Below, piece by piece: positions 22,641 to 34,179 of a stretch of DNA of 64,000 bases (positions are counted from its first letter, which is position 1; every line of letters starts with the position of its first letter). The DNA is taken from positions 260,626-324,625 of the forward strand of contig MNCI01015694.1 of the NCBI GenBank assembly GCA_015680685.1, given 5' to 3'. Position numbers and translations under genes: made by a program. The notes under the pieces are model-generated. The model saw only the letters and a list, made by a program, of their open reading frames with translations. It was not told the origin of the DNA and searched no databases. The DNA is from Gnetum montanum (lineage: Eukaryota > Streptophyta > Gnetopsida > Gnetales > Gnetaceae).

Positions 22641-25195
22641 TATGATGGCATGAGTTAACATGATAGTGTGCGTTGAGTGTGGTTTTTAATTCGAAGGAAG
22701 CTTCGAAGATTCGAATGATGATGATACATTTGGAGAATTAGTTGCTTGTGGTTGTAAGGACTTGGTTGGACTATTGGTTCTAATGAAAGGTCTTTACTTT
22801 GGTTGATTGTCTGAACCAACATTAGGTTGAGGATTGATAGCCCTTGCAGCGTTACGTTGCTGTGACTAGGCAGGAAGCTCACCTTGCATAGTTGGAGCAG
22901 GTGGTAATGGAGCTAAGGACGGAAGAGGTGTAGTCAGATGAGAAGGATAGTACGTATGTGGAACATCAATCATGGGAGAAGGAGTTCTATAGTACTCATG
23001 GATCTGGTAGTAAGGCTGAGGAGCAACATGAATAGTAGAGTCACGTGGAGAGATTGGCTACTGAATGTAATACCCATATGGGTTAGGTTGACAATAAGGG
23101 TATTTTTGACATGGTAGTGGCATCCCCCATGATTGTTGGTGTTGCCACTATTGATACTATTCATTTGGTTGTGGTGGAGCTCCACTCAAATAATATGTCA
23201 AGGGTTGGTGCAACTGCCTTGGGTTACCTTGAGGATAAGATAACCTTCTAGGTGTTTGCCATCTATTTAATCATGGCTTTAATGCATACACCCCAGACTC
23301 TTATAGATGTGACACTATTGGGTAGTAGCCCTTAGGATGGTCATATTGGAAAATCTCACATCCGCCATCACTATCTATGTCTGAATCCACAACCTCTTCA
23401 ATGGCGGCAACTTTGCCCTTACCCTTGTTACATGCATACTCAGCTTCTTTCTTTTTCCTTCTCTCTCAGTCACTACTTTGTTCTCTAGACTTCTCTACTA
23501 TTTTTAGAATAATTTGAAATTTATCATCTAGGGAGTTCCACATTTGATCCACCTTTGCTGATACTTTTGATGCAAATTTTTGAATGGGCAAAGTCTTTCT
23601 ATTCACCATCTCTTCAAGTGGTGACTCTTCTTCATCTTTGCAAAATCTAATTTCCTTCTTTTGGAGGGAAGGATCTCTATTGTACTTCTCCGCACTTTCT
23701 CTTTTCCTTAACTTGCCTTCCTCCTTGGCAACTTGCTCCGACAATCTTTGTATTTGGTGGCCTCTGAGCTTGGATAGCCTTCCTTGGGCATAAGTCACAA
23801 GGGTTCTTCGCATTTCGTACCTAAGCCCATCCACAAGATGGCGTAGTTGTTCTTTTTGTGAGTAACCATGGCTGAGGCAATGATGTAATAAGGTATAATA
23901 TCGGCCCATGACAGCATCTAAGGGTTTGTGTCCTCCTTGTTTCCATCCTTGGATTTTCTTACGTAGGTTGGACACTTGGGAGTACGTTTGATACTTATCG
24001 TTGAATAGGTCTAACATGGTACTCCACCGATGAATGGATTCTGGTTCTAAGGACCAGTACCAGCTTCTTGCTTCCTTGATCAATGTCTGTGGGACCAACT
24101 TTAGTTTTTGCCACTCATTTTCTATATTTTGTAAGGCACATGCATCGTGGAATGCTTGTAAATGGTTTTGAGGATCAACACTATATCCTCCTTCAAATCA
24201 TGGGATGTTATTCATGTCTAGTCTTTCGATCCTATTATCCTTCTGATGCCTTGTTGGAATCCTAACAGCCTCTGTTATATCTAACATACTTCGGGTGGCA
24301 AGTAGGGATTCATCATGATCGTATTATCTATGGTGTCTATGATGCCTATGTTGTTCCCTACTCTCCCTTCTTTCATGATGTGTTTCTCTAGAATGCCCTC
24401 ATTCCCTTTCTCGACTGTTTTGTCTATGATCTCTATTTCGCCTACCATTATCCTCATGGTCTCATCCTTTGCGATTACATTCAAATCCCAAAGAAGAGGG
24501 TGAAGGAGATGATGAAGGTGAAGAGGAAGGCAAACTGGCACCGTGAAGGCACCTGTCGCTTTCTCTTTGGTGGTCACAACCTCGGTCACAGTTACAATCA
24601 GAATGTCTATCATTGTCACAAGTTTGTGTTCCTTTTTTGGGCCCTTTGTGCCTATTGGTTCAGAACCTAGGTTATGAATAGCTGAGTGAAGATTCTTATA
24701 CACAACTCCTTGACCAAAGTCAACGAGAGGAACATTGTTTTGTGGAAAACCTCCCAAGACAGGTTCACCACCCTCATTTTCACTTAGGACATACGAGACA
24801 TCCTGAGACCACTTTCCCTTCATAGATTTGCAATGTCTCTCCTATTGTAGGTCCCTTTGGCATTGTGCCTCCATGGGTCGATAATCTCTTAAATCTTGTT
24901 CATGCACAATGTACTTTGATTGTAATTGATGCATACTAATTCATGTGAGGGCACGAAGAAGCATGCTTGGGATTGAATGATTATGAGGTAACACTATGTT
25001 ACCTTCTAAATCATGCCATCGCAACTATTCATCCTAGTGGAGGATAAAGGTAAATTCTAGTACATACTCATTGGGATGAGCGTATACCAAGCAAAACTGT
25101 TGGGGTACTGGTAGATTATCTTGTGCACTCTGCCTCCGATTATTCATGGTATCAGACCTAGGTGTTGAAGCACTCTCATAAAAAGAAGGATACAT
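22641..25195 (-). pseudogene. gag of element B
   Basis: Starts at the ATG at 25,195 (MYPSFYES), about 120 bp after the primer site. The best-preserved block is 23,466-24,098: LIKEARSWYWSLEPESI, LRKKIQGWKQGGHKPLDA, RYYTLLHHCLSHGYS, LRHLVDGLRYEM. This is the retrotransposon Gag capsid core. An RNA-binding region at about 23,280-23,400 and a P/Q-rich C-terminus (22,650-23,190) follow. Block 24,281-24,823 is an N-terminal basic, R/D-rich stretch. Several stops. Confidence 0.88.
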
Positions 25196-25312
25196 GATTG
25201 ATTATTCAGTGTGCAAAATTCTTTTTCGATGGTTGTAGAATAACTAACCCTAAGGGTTTATTCCAATGATGGAAGGATTTCCTAAGTTCTAATCAATGCA
25301 CAAACAAAAAAA

Positions 25313-25331
25313 TCCCCAACAACAGTGCCAA
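25313..25331 (-). other. Primer binding site of element B
   Basis: Minus strand TTGGCACTGTTGTTGGGGAT directly inside the 5' LTR; Asp-tRNA-like with transitions. Confidence 0.78.
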
Positions 25332-26136
25332 TGATGAGCAGCGAGGTACCCCTATGCCCAACCATATGAATACGAGCATTCACGCATGATCTGGTTGAAC
25401 TCCCAGGATTAGGTGCTTATGCGCTTACACAGAACAAGGATGGGTTATGTGATCATTGTCTTCCCAAGCTTACTTGTAAGGCACAATTGTATGATTAAGT
25501 AAACTTGAGGTATATGATTTTTATGCTTTTTATGTTTTATGTTCTTGGTGATTAAAAGGGGGAAATGAAATAATTTAGTAACTAATTTGATTTAACTAAT
25601 CAACTATGCTCTAACTAGTCCTAACACCAACATCCATTTCCACTTTCTGAACGCATCCGTTCCCACTTGCCAGACGCATCCTGAACTAGTGTAACACTAC
25701 TGGGATTACCAAATGCTAGTCGTTACTGGGTTACCAAGTGTTCCATGTATGCTTGAAGTGGTTGTGCCGAGTGTGCTAATTCATTGATAATTGATAATTA
25801 ATGGTTCGATGAAAATAACATTAATTAACTATTGAAAGCATTGAATAACAGTAAATAACATGAAATGCAATAATTAAGCTATTCTGAATGATGCAAGGTT
25901 TATCANGATCCATTCACTTTATGACTCCTACTATGGGCACTTAGAAATAATTCTAACTCTGGAAAGGAAAAACTACAAGAGTTCGGCTAAGGGACTAAAA
26001 ACTAACTGCAAAACCAAGTGCCTAGGTCTCTTATTTATAGGCAACGAGACAAGTTCCGACATCACATGTTTGATATCGCTTTGGCACCTTCAATATTGTG
26101 TATCCGATATTGAGGGTGTGATATTAGGACTCGTCA
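25332..26136 (-). repeat. 5' LTR of element B (with unresolved base N and missing segment)
   Basis: Begins TGATGAG, ends TCGTCA (TCATCA decayed). Minus-strand TATA CTATAAATAA near 26,031-26,040. A single N at 25,906 stands where the partner LTR has 59 more bases, including the AATAAA/TTTATT region. A short duplicated segment (CGCATCC-type, 25,640-25,685) is present only in this copy. Confidence 0.92.
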
Positions 26137-26141
26137 CCTCA

Positions 26142-27960
26142 TAATACCTCCTAGGCAATAGCAAATTTTGAAAACTCAACACAATTTTTCCATGCAAACA
26201 CCCTCCCCCAACTAAATTGAACACTCTGGGTTCAACTAGGTTCAAAAACCATGAAAATCGAAGTGGTATGAAGCAAGATATCAAGTGTGGAAGTTGGTTG
26301 CATAAAGCTCTAAGTTGAGAGAGAAAAATTTAGAAACTTCCCTAGCTGCAAATGATGATAACGGATTTTGGAGCATTGCAGGGATCATATATATAGCTTT
26401 TATGGACCTGATATTGAGTATCCAACATCAAGGATGACCTAATATCAGGTAGTTGATATCAAGGTACTTGAATATGCATATTAAGAGGTCATTCACCATG
26501 GAAAATAAAGCTTTGTGATAGATGGAAGGGTTTTAGGTAAAATCCAAAGTTTTGGGGTAAATGAGAATTCATATATAGGCACTAGTATATGTTAGAAGAC
26601 AAAATCGTAGGCATTAAAAGCTTTTGAAGACTTAAGAAAAGGGGTATTAGATCTATGGTGTAGAACGAATCGATTATATGATAAGGGAAAGCATTGAATT
26701 TAACATTTATGCACTTGGAAGGTTTAAGATAATGTGGTTGTGTCAAACAAGTACAAGTCACAACAGTTATACAAGTGGGTCCTCTCCAAAGTAGCCTTGA
26801 GCCCATAATGCCCTTGTATAACCACACCTAAAAATGTCTGTAGGCACTAAAGGGGTTGAATACAATGCATACCTATGAAACAAAACACACATGTTAAAAC
26901 CACCAATTTGAGAAACTATCTCTATGTTACACAAAACTACAAGTTAGGATTCTACAAATAGTGAGATGAGATGGATTTTAGAAGGGATTGCAGGAATTGG
27001 GACATGAGGTGTCTTACCATAGGCATAATGAATCCTTGCGTGTTATTAATGGTTAAGTAATCATTAACTATTCTTTCCAAGATTCAAACCAAGTCCAAAC
27101 CATATTCCAGTGACATTGCATTATTTCATCACTTCATTTGACAACCATAAGATTACCATAGTTGCAAGGAGTAGCATCACTTAGCGTTTTGTCCAAGGGA
27201 AGAGTTTATTCATGGCACTCTCTTTCTATGTGTGTGTGTGTGCTTTTTTTTTTTGATAAATTCTAAAAAGCCACCAACTTTAGGCATGGGTAACATGTCT
27301 TTCTAGTGGGACCCTTAGAAATTTATTCAATGCCCTTTTATGTTACTCTTACTCCCATTTTTCATTAGATCTACATGAATATAATTACAACCTTAGCAAC
27401 CTGATAGAACATACAAAAGTGTTCAAAGAGAATCCACAAATTTCCTTGATGTCACACCCTTCACATTCCCTCATGGTTCTACACTTTTCTATCTAGGCAT
27501 AATGATTACAAATTTGTTTTTAGTTTGATGATGGAAAAGAATATCATTATGACCAGGGCAAACACCTCTTATTAATGGAATGAATGGATGGATGACGTGG
27601 CCTCACTGTCCAAATAATCAATCCTTTATGACTTGACAACACAGAGAAAAACTCACCTCAATGGGCTACATGATCATTTTTATTCACAAGCTAGATTACT
27701 GACAAAGGGAATGAAAACAAAATGTGGAAAAAGTTGAAAAGGTAAGGAAAAATTTGTGTCAAGAAATAAGAAAATGATAAAAAATTGTAAAAAAAAAAGA
27801 TGAAAAACACCTATTAATTCTGAATCTTAGGATGGGGTGTTTCCCCCACAACTAAGCATTTGATCATGATAAGAATTAATAAGTGGATAGGTAGGCTTCA
27901 TGCATTTGTAAAATAGTGTTAACCCTTAATTTCCAAGCCACTAGGTGTCTCTTGGTTTAG
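26142..27960 (-). other. Spacer of element C with internal promoter candidate
   Basis: Non-coding. Contains a G-tract motif (26,200-26,220), a TATA box, LTR-like U3 motifs (26,400-26,465), conserved block 26,770-26,815, a TG microsatellite (27,228-27,242), AACATGTCT-type block at 27,291 and the first G-tract motif (27,835-27,860). It aligns in this order with the spacers of A, B and D. Confidence 0.72.
26386..26465 (-). promoter_or_regulatory. Candidate internal promoter upstream of ORF3 in element C
   Basis: Minus strand CTATATATATG (26,386-26,396). Just upstream are GATATTGAGTATC (26,410-26,422), AACATC and GATATCA. The first is the exact reverse complement of GATACTCAATATC in C's own LTR U3 (12,925-12,937), also upstream of a TATA box. 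The nearest downstream minus-strand gene, once B is removed, is ORF3. Confidence 0.55.
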
Positions 27961-30310
27961 TGGTAGTTGCATAGACAAGTTACTATTCATACACTTGGTC
28001 GTTAATTGTTTGGTGGGTCAGAGTATGAGTTGTGTCAACGTTGCAAATGTGTGGCCCATGATTGCACCCTTGATCACAATTATATATGCATGGATTCATT
28101 TGTCTCCTCACAATGCTAGATTCATTGCTTCTGTTAGATGTTGAAGCAACAATGGATGGTAGCCCTTGCATAGGATCAAAGGATGTTGATTGGGAAAGGG
28201 AAGGTGTTGCATTAGATTAGCATTGTGTTGGTTTGGATGATGTAGTAGGTCCATGAGTGTTGCACTTAGGCATGGGAGTCATCTTGAAGAAGGAACATTT
28301 CTGAGATTATGGTGGATGCCTATGAGCATTAGCATGTCTATGCATATTCATAGCACAAGTGGCATTCGTTTGTTGATGTTGTGGTGTTGAACCCTCCTAT
28401 GTTGTTGGTAGTGGCATGTGATGGAGTGGAGTATGAGAATATTAAGGATAGGATGGAGGATAAGAAGTGTGAGGTGGTGATCCTTCAGGAGATGTCATGG
28501 GTTGATGATACTTGAGAGAGTGATAGTAGCGATTTGAAGTAGAGGATGTAGAACTAGTTGGGGAAATAGGTTGTTGAACATAATAACCATACAGTTTTGG
28601 CTAGTAGTAAGGGTAAGGTTGGTTTGGTGATGGCCTCCCCCATGCCTGTGGATGTCACCACTGTAATTAATGATAGTGTTGAGGTTGGTAATAAGTCACC
28701 CTAGGATAGTACGATTGGTTGTAGGACTATCTATAAATACCTTGTGGAAAAGGTAATTTCCTGGGCATGTGCTTCTATACAAATTTGGGATTTGATGCAA
28801 AATCCCAATACTCATGTAGATGCAACACGACTAGGAAATGGTCTTTTGAGTGGTCATATATGCAGATGCCACATCTGTCATCTTTCTCTGTGGTTGAGTC
28901 GATAGCCTCGCTTTCTTCAACCATTTTCCCTATTTGCCGATAAGTGTTCTTAGTTGATTCCTGGCTCTTCTTCCTCCATTTATTGTGATCACCTAGTTCA
29001 TTTTGCATTACCTTCTCTTCTACGATTACTACAAAAGTTGTAACTTTGTCATTTATCTAGTCCAACATCCTATCAAACTTCACTTCAAGTTCATCAATAA
29101 ACTTTTGTATCGACAAGGTTTGTCACAAAATCATCTTATCATAGATGTGGACCTTTTTCTTTTGAAGACTTGGGTCCCAATGATATTTGTCAAAATTCTC
29201 TCATTTTCATAGCTCTCCTTCCTCTTTTTCCACATGCTCAATTCGCTCTCAAATCTAATGGGTTTGTAGCTCATATAATTGGCCTAGAGCATACATCCCA
29301 AGGGTCTCTCTCGCTTCATTACAAAGCCCATCTATGATGTGGAAAAGTTACTCTTCCTCAAAGAAACCATGGCCTGGGCATCTATTCAACAAAGAATAAT
29401 ATCTATCTAAGGCCATGTCCAAGGGTTCACATTGTTCTCGTCTCCATCCTTGGATTTGTCTCCTTAAGTTGAACACCCTCTCATAGGTTTGGTATTTCTT
29501 GTTGAAGAGTTCCAACATTGTGAACCACTATCAGATTAAATTTGGTTTCAATGATCTATACCACACTTTGGCTCTATTAATTAGTGTCCTAGGAAAGAGC
29601 TTAAGCTTTTCCCACCCACTTTCAATGTTGTAGAAGGCACAGGCATCATGGAAGGCTTGTAAATGATGTTGTGGATTCGAATCATAGCCTCTTGTAAATT
29701 TAGAGATATTATTCATATCAAGCCTAGGTAGATAACTTTCTTTGCAATGCCTATGAGATATCTTAACTGCCTCTATGATTAGCATCAGGCTCTTAGTGGC
29801 CAACAAGGGTTCATCATCATCAGACATGTTGTGAGGAAAATTTCTATTTCTATTTATTTGACGATGATTATTTTATTTATGTTCATGTTGATGTCTTTGA
29901 TTTTTCCTATGGGTTCGATTTCTATTTTTATTTTGACCCCATAGTGGAGCTATATCTCTATACCTACGTTTATGTTCGTCAGAACTAGACATTGAAGAAG
30001 AAGAGAAAGATGAGGAACTAGGAGAATCACCATGACTTCGATAGTTCTTCCCATGGTCCCTTTATTTATATTGTTTAGGTTTAGAGGAGGTCCTAGGCCT
30101 TGAGGCCTCCCCTAGTCTAGGACTTACTTAATCTCCTCTAGGGTTATCTACCTTAGGTGAATGTAGTCTTTGAGTGTCATTGGGATGGTCATGAACATAT
30201 GAAACCCCTGCATAAGTTTGGTCACTCCAATTTTCTTCAACATATATCTCATTAGTTCTCTAATGAATGTTCTCACCATACAATGCATTATCGTTTCCTT
30301 ATCAAAGAAA
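27961..30310 (-). pseudogene. gag of element C, with remnant of the protease end
   Basis: Block 29,531-29,827: LPRLDMNNISKFTRGYDSNPQHHLQAFHDAC, then KLFPRTLINRAKVWYRSLKP, the Gag capsid start. IQGWRREQ- and CPGHGF-type motifs follow in broken frames at 29,280-29,480. A zinc-knuckle-like CGICIYDHSKDH (28,850) has lost its last Cys. At 27,983-28,171 a piece with CIYNCDQGCNHG aligns with the end of the protease region of A (CITYSDTGCNCM), so everything between, and all of RT to integrase, is deleted. Confidence 0.8.
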
Positions 30311-30419
30311 CATTGTTTTTAGTTAATGATGTGTGTGATTTAATATTTTTTGAAAGATATATCATTAATATATTTATAGCGATCATGCATAATATAACTA
30401 ATCTAGATAACTAGCACCA

Positions 30420-30438
30420 TCTCTAGCAATGGCTGCAA
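30420..30438 (-). other. Primer binding site of element C
   Basis: Minus strand TTGCAGCCATTGCTAGAGA, a decayed form of the Asp-tRNA-like site seen in A and B. Confidence 0.65.
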
Positions 30439-31296
30439 TGATGAGCAGTGAGGTACCCCTATGTCCAACCATACGAATCACAAGTATTCACACATGATCT
30501 AGTTAAATTCCATGGATGGGACTAGTTGTGCATCTAAATCGTTATACCTTGATCGCAATTCATTGTCTTCTCACTTGAACTAGTGGTAGCTTGTTACGTA
30601 TGGTTTAGTCCAAAGCAAGGCATATGATGATTGATGTTGTCTAGCCCTAAGCTATTCCTAATGATAATAAAGATATTAATTAATTAAGCTAATTAACAAT
30701 GAAAAATAAAATTTAAACTAGCCTACATGTGATGAGCATCTGTTCCTAACTATCCTCATAGGCCTTGGAGTTTGCGTAACTACCACTGGGATTACCAAGT
30801 GCACATCACTAGGCTTACCAAACGATACACTGCTAGGTTACTAAGTAATTACACTTAAGCACTTGCGATGAGTCGTACTCATTCCACTTAATGAAAGGAA
30901 TAATTAAGAGCAATAAATGGAAACATTAACTAAGGAGAATAGTAAATAATTAAACAATTAAAATCAATAATAAATCTAAGTGGATGCTACAATGATAAAA
31001 GTAATCTCAATCTTTATTGCCGATCATGTAACGCATCCAAGTACATCACACTCAAATAAGGAAGTCGTACAATCACTTAACATCACACTATGGTCATGCA
31101 CTGGAAAACAAACTAACAAAATTCTAACTACTTTGAAATCTAGGAAAAAGCTATCTAAAATCTATATCCCAACTGTGCACCCAAGTGTGGTATTTATAGG
31201 CTAACACAAAAGGGGTGATACTGGATGCCTAACATCGAAGGTTATGCCTCAATATTGGATACTCGATATCACAGCCCTGCAAAACATGACTCATCA
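30439..31296 (-). repeat. 5' LTR of element C
   Basis: 858 bp, TGATGAG...TCATCA. Minus-strand TATA CCTATAAATA (31,191-31,200). GATATC-related repeats in U3 (31,215-31,275). The partner is 12,114-12,963. Confidence 0.93.
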
Positions 31297-31301
31297 AAAT
31301 C

Positions 31302-32094
31302 CATATCCTCCATAATTCCTATCATATCATATTTTCATAGATTTAACATGATCATTAAAATTCTCTACAATGAATATGCTTTCTTGTTGAGGTATTTCTT
31401 GAAGCACATAATCCATAAAATTCCAAAAATCTTGCATGATGAAAATTTTTAAGCCAATTTATGAAGCATATACACTAATGATGTTAATGATCTTATTTCC
31501 AAGCATAAGTTTGTTGTCCATAATTTGATCACCACGGTGGTATACTTGTATCACTTTATCTTTGATAGATGAATCAATGATGATGTCTACTCCATTTTGG
31601 TGATTTTTTTTCTCGAGTAGAAGAGTTTGTAACCCTAGCTTAAATCTTTAGCTTTCTCCCATTTTCATCTTATTTCTTAGAGGTAGGCAATTCTCTGTCT
31701 TTTTATGGCATCGATAATTTTAGAGGTTATTTTATTAAGGGTGCCAATGTTCCAAGTTATCATCCAAAATTTTTGTAGCTAGACTTACTTTTTTACCCAC
31801 ACATGTTTATGGTGTGAGAACCCTTGTCTACTGTTCACAACATCTAGGCAACAATGTTAAACATCATTTCTGGAGGATGACTTAGTAAGTCCTTGCCCAT
31901 TTTCCATAGTAAATAAGCCTTGTGATGGTTGCAAATCACACATGGGAAATGTCCTAACATTTGCAAAATCTGAAAAAAAAAAAAAAAAAAAAACTCATCC
32001 ATGACAATTAATAAGGTCTTACAACCTATTGCTAACCTAACGCTAATCCTCTTCTTGTCATATCTAAGATTGGGACTAACATTGGTGGAGTTCG
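31302..32094 (-). mobile_element. RTE-type LINE, 5' part (endonuclease)
   Basis: Minus strand from about 31,790 down: TWNIGTL, SKIIDAIKRQRIAYL, then NGVDIIID, VIQVYHRGDQIMDNKLMLG, IINIISVYAS, FW.FMDYVLQEIPQQE, NDHV and GGYGF ending at the C insertion. This is the apurinic-type endonuclease of plant RTE LINEs. The reading resumes across element C at 12,113. The 5' end at 32,094 is set by the 17-bp target duplication, so the LINE is near full length (about 2.7 kb). The A-run at 31,973-31,992 lies in its 5' region. Confidence 0.85.
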
Positions 32095-32111
32095 CCTACA
32101 ACACCATCAAT

Positions 32112-33260
32112 TATATCATTTTGATAGATTTCTAATTTGAAAATCACACCACTTGCTACAACCATTACATGAAAGTTGCTTCAAATAAGCAACAATCGGT
32201 ATAGTATAAAGGATCTAGGGCTTTGCAAAATGTTTTCTTAGACTTTGTAGAGGTATTTTAAATGCAAAGAATTTTCTGAGACCTTGTAATGAGTTATCCA
32301 AGACTTTGTAAAGGACTTTTCATGTAGGGTTTTTTGAGGAGGATTTTGCTTCTTCATTGATAACTAGTAGAGAGGTTTTCATTTCTTGAATTCATTAAAG
32401 ATACTATACTAGAAACTAAGTAGGAAATACATGATATTGTTGTTCAACTAAAAGCCTTATTTAAAAGACAAAAAGCTATTAAAGATACATAAGAAATGTT
32501 TATCTTGAATCAGAAAATGATTTGTAAATGAATGTAGAAACAAAAAGAAACACCAAAGAAGCAAAAGATGCTAATGAAAGAATAAACAATAGTGATGAAT
32601 CAGCATAATAGTAACTTTAAAAATCTCTATGTTTAGTAAACATCATAGCTTCAAAGCAAGAGACAATATCTAATCAACTAGAAGCTATAATGACACAGCA
32701 ACAAATGATAGTAGAATAAATTATAGAGCAAAAAATAATGATTAAAACTTTAAACTCTAAATCAAATCAAGAAACTGTGTTATAATTATAAGGCATGAAA
32801 TTGTTGTTAAAACAATTCCTTAATGGTTTGAAACTTTGTGTGATTTAGTGAAGGAACAAGAAGAAAAAAGAAAGAGAGTTGTAAATATCCAATCTGTTAG
32901 CATTTTGGAAAGTCCAAACAAAAAAAAATTAAAATTTTAAAAAATTTGTCCATGATATCATAAAAGATATATATGCATCTCTCCATCTTGCCTGATATAA
33001 TATTGGATACTTATTGCTTTTAACCCTATTTCTGAATTTGCTATTGGTGCTACATCATCTTCAAATATTAAAAGTCATATCCATGATTGATCTACTTTAA
33101 CAGCATTATTTATGGTAAAGGTTTTGACTTAGTAGCCCTAAGTGCTACATCATCTTCAAATATTAAAAGTCACACATTTAATTCTATTAGGTAGCACTAA
33201 GTTATAGATTAAAAACATAAAAATTTTATAGAAAAGGATCTTGAAACTAGTCCAATAGCT
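32112..33260. other. AT-rich intergenic or relict repeat sequence
   Basis: Probably starts with the rest of the copia H LTR interrupted by the LINE, then very A-rich DNA with no credible ORF. A short direct repeat (CTACATCATCTTCAAATAT) occurs at 33,048 and 33,148. Nothing else identified. Confidence 0.4.
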
Positions 33261-33269
33261 CCAAGGGGT

Positions 33270-33640
33270 CTGAGTGGGCGTAAGAGAAAATTTTAGTTTT
33301 AGATTTGTAGGTAACCCTTTAATTCACTCTTCTAGTTCATCAATAAAAATGTCAAACAATGCTGGTGAAAAAGGATAACCTTGCTAAATTACTATAAAAC
33401 TGACAATATTGTGTAGTTTCTTTATCTTTCAATTTGATAATTGTTTCTATATATAAATTTTGAATCACATTGAGTAAACTAGAATCAACTTTAAGTTTGA
33501 TAAGTCTACTTCATAATTGTTCTCTCATAAGAGAGTCAAAAGCTTTAGTAAAATCCACAAAGCAAATAAATATTTTACCTTGTTTACCATGAAGGTTGAT
33601 TTTGGTATGTATGTTGATCTTGCATTCCATTATATTTTTA
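33270..33640 (-). pseudogene. Non-LTR reverse transcriptase fragment of unusual type
   Basis: Minus strand: GKIFICFVDFTKAFDSL, then REQL.SRLIKLKVDSSLLNVIQNLY, then in another frame V-I-*-QGYPFSPALFDIFIDELEE. These are RT motifs of LINEs (D.KAFD; QG.PLSP.LF...I.EL). The spelling differs from plant L1 and from the RTE copies in this window, which read FEKAYDKVPR. It resembles CR1/L2/jockey-like or other non-L1 clades. Short and decayed; no ends visible. Confidence 0.7.
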
Positions 33641-33754
33641 CTTAAGTTCTATAAAAATATAGTGTTGGATATATGTGGTGGGGTACATATAGTTTCAGTT
33701 AGACTATTTTTATTATGTTTTGGTTGTTTACAAAAGTATTCTATTAGCTATATG

Positions 33755-34020
33755 TAACTAAGCATAGGTGGCTCAAGTGATTAGCTCATTGTTTTGTTAG
33801 GAAAGAGGTTGCTCTTATGGTATGTAACATATCAATTATAAGGTTGTTCATATGAGTAGACATTTCTACATTTGGAAAGTTTTTTCTTTCCATTTGTTTT
33901 TGGTGTTTTGCTTATTATTAATATTATTTTTAAGGTTTGACACCCCTCCCCAACACCTAATATATGGCTTAAATAATTAATTCATTGTCTTATTAAACAA
34001 AAAATTACTATTTCAGATTA
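33755..34020 (+). repeat. Two diverged copies of a short SINE-like repeat
   Basis: GTGGCTCAAGTGATTAGCTC with TTGTTTTGTTAGG (33,770-33,830) recurs in decayed form as ATGGCTTAAATAATTAATTC with TTGTCTTATTAAA (33,965-34,010). The first string resembles the tRNA-derived A-box start of plant SINEs. No clear tail or target duplication. Confidence 0.4.
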
Positions 34021-34179
34021 CATTTAAGAATATTATTATATTTCTTTGTAATCCTTTATGTATCCCAACATATAGGTACACCCCACTTCTCCTTTCAGAT
34101 AAATAATTTATACAGCTGAATCTATTCACTTGCTAACCAGGTAAATCTGTGAAAACTCTATTTCTACCATAATCTTTGG

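Larger units (their letters stand above)
16207..26136 (-). mobile_element. Element B: structurally complete Athila-like retrotransposon
   Basis: 9,930 bp with LTRs 16,207-17,074 and 25,332-26,136, flanked by perfect CCTCA duplications (16,202-16,206; 26,137-26,141). Minus-strand order: LTR, primer site, gag, protease, RT, RNase H, integrase, spacer, polypurine tract, LTR. It has no ORF3. Scattered stops and a changed RT catalytic motif make it inactive, but its LTRs still look alike, so it is the younger insertion in this tower. Confidence 0.95.
12114..31296 (-). mobile_element. Element C: Athila-like element lacking pol, with ORF3; contains nested element B
   Basis: LTRs at 12,114-12,963 and 30,439-31,296 are flanked by AAATC (12,109-12,113 and 31,297-31,301). 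Without B it is about 9.25 kb: 5' LTR, gag, a junction where protease, RT, RNase H and integrase should be, spacer, ORF3, 3' LTR. It therefore could only move with enzymes supplied by a relative such as D. It sits in the endonuclease of the RTE LINE. Confidence 0.93.

Noticed and set aside
25640-25690. CRISPR-like or satellite repeat
   Set aside because: Only two imperfect units inside one LTR; a local duplication. No CRISPR array is expected in, or seen in, this plant sequence.
32380-32930. Possible pararetrovirus-like coiled-coil protein
   Set aside because: Lys/Gln/Glu-rich translation in broken frames comes from A-rich DNA; no zinc finger, movement, protease or RT motif is present.
33755-33840. 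A tRNA gene
   Set aside because: An A-box-like string is present but no cloverleaf can be drawn and the B box is not recognisable; treated as a SINE-like relic.
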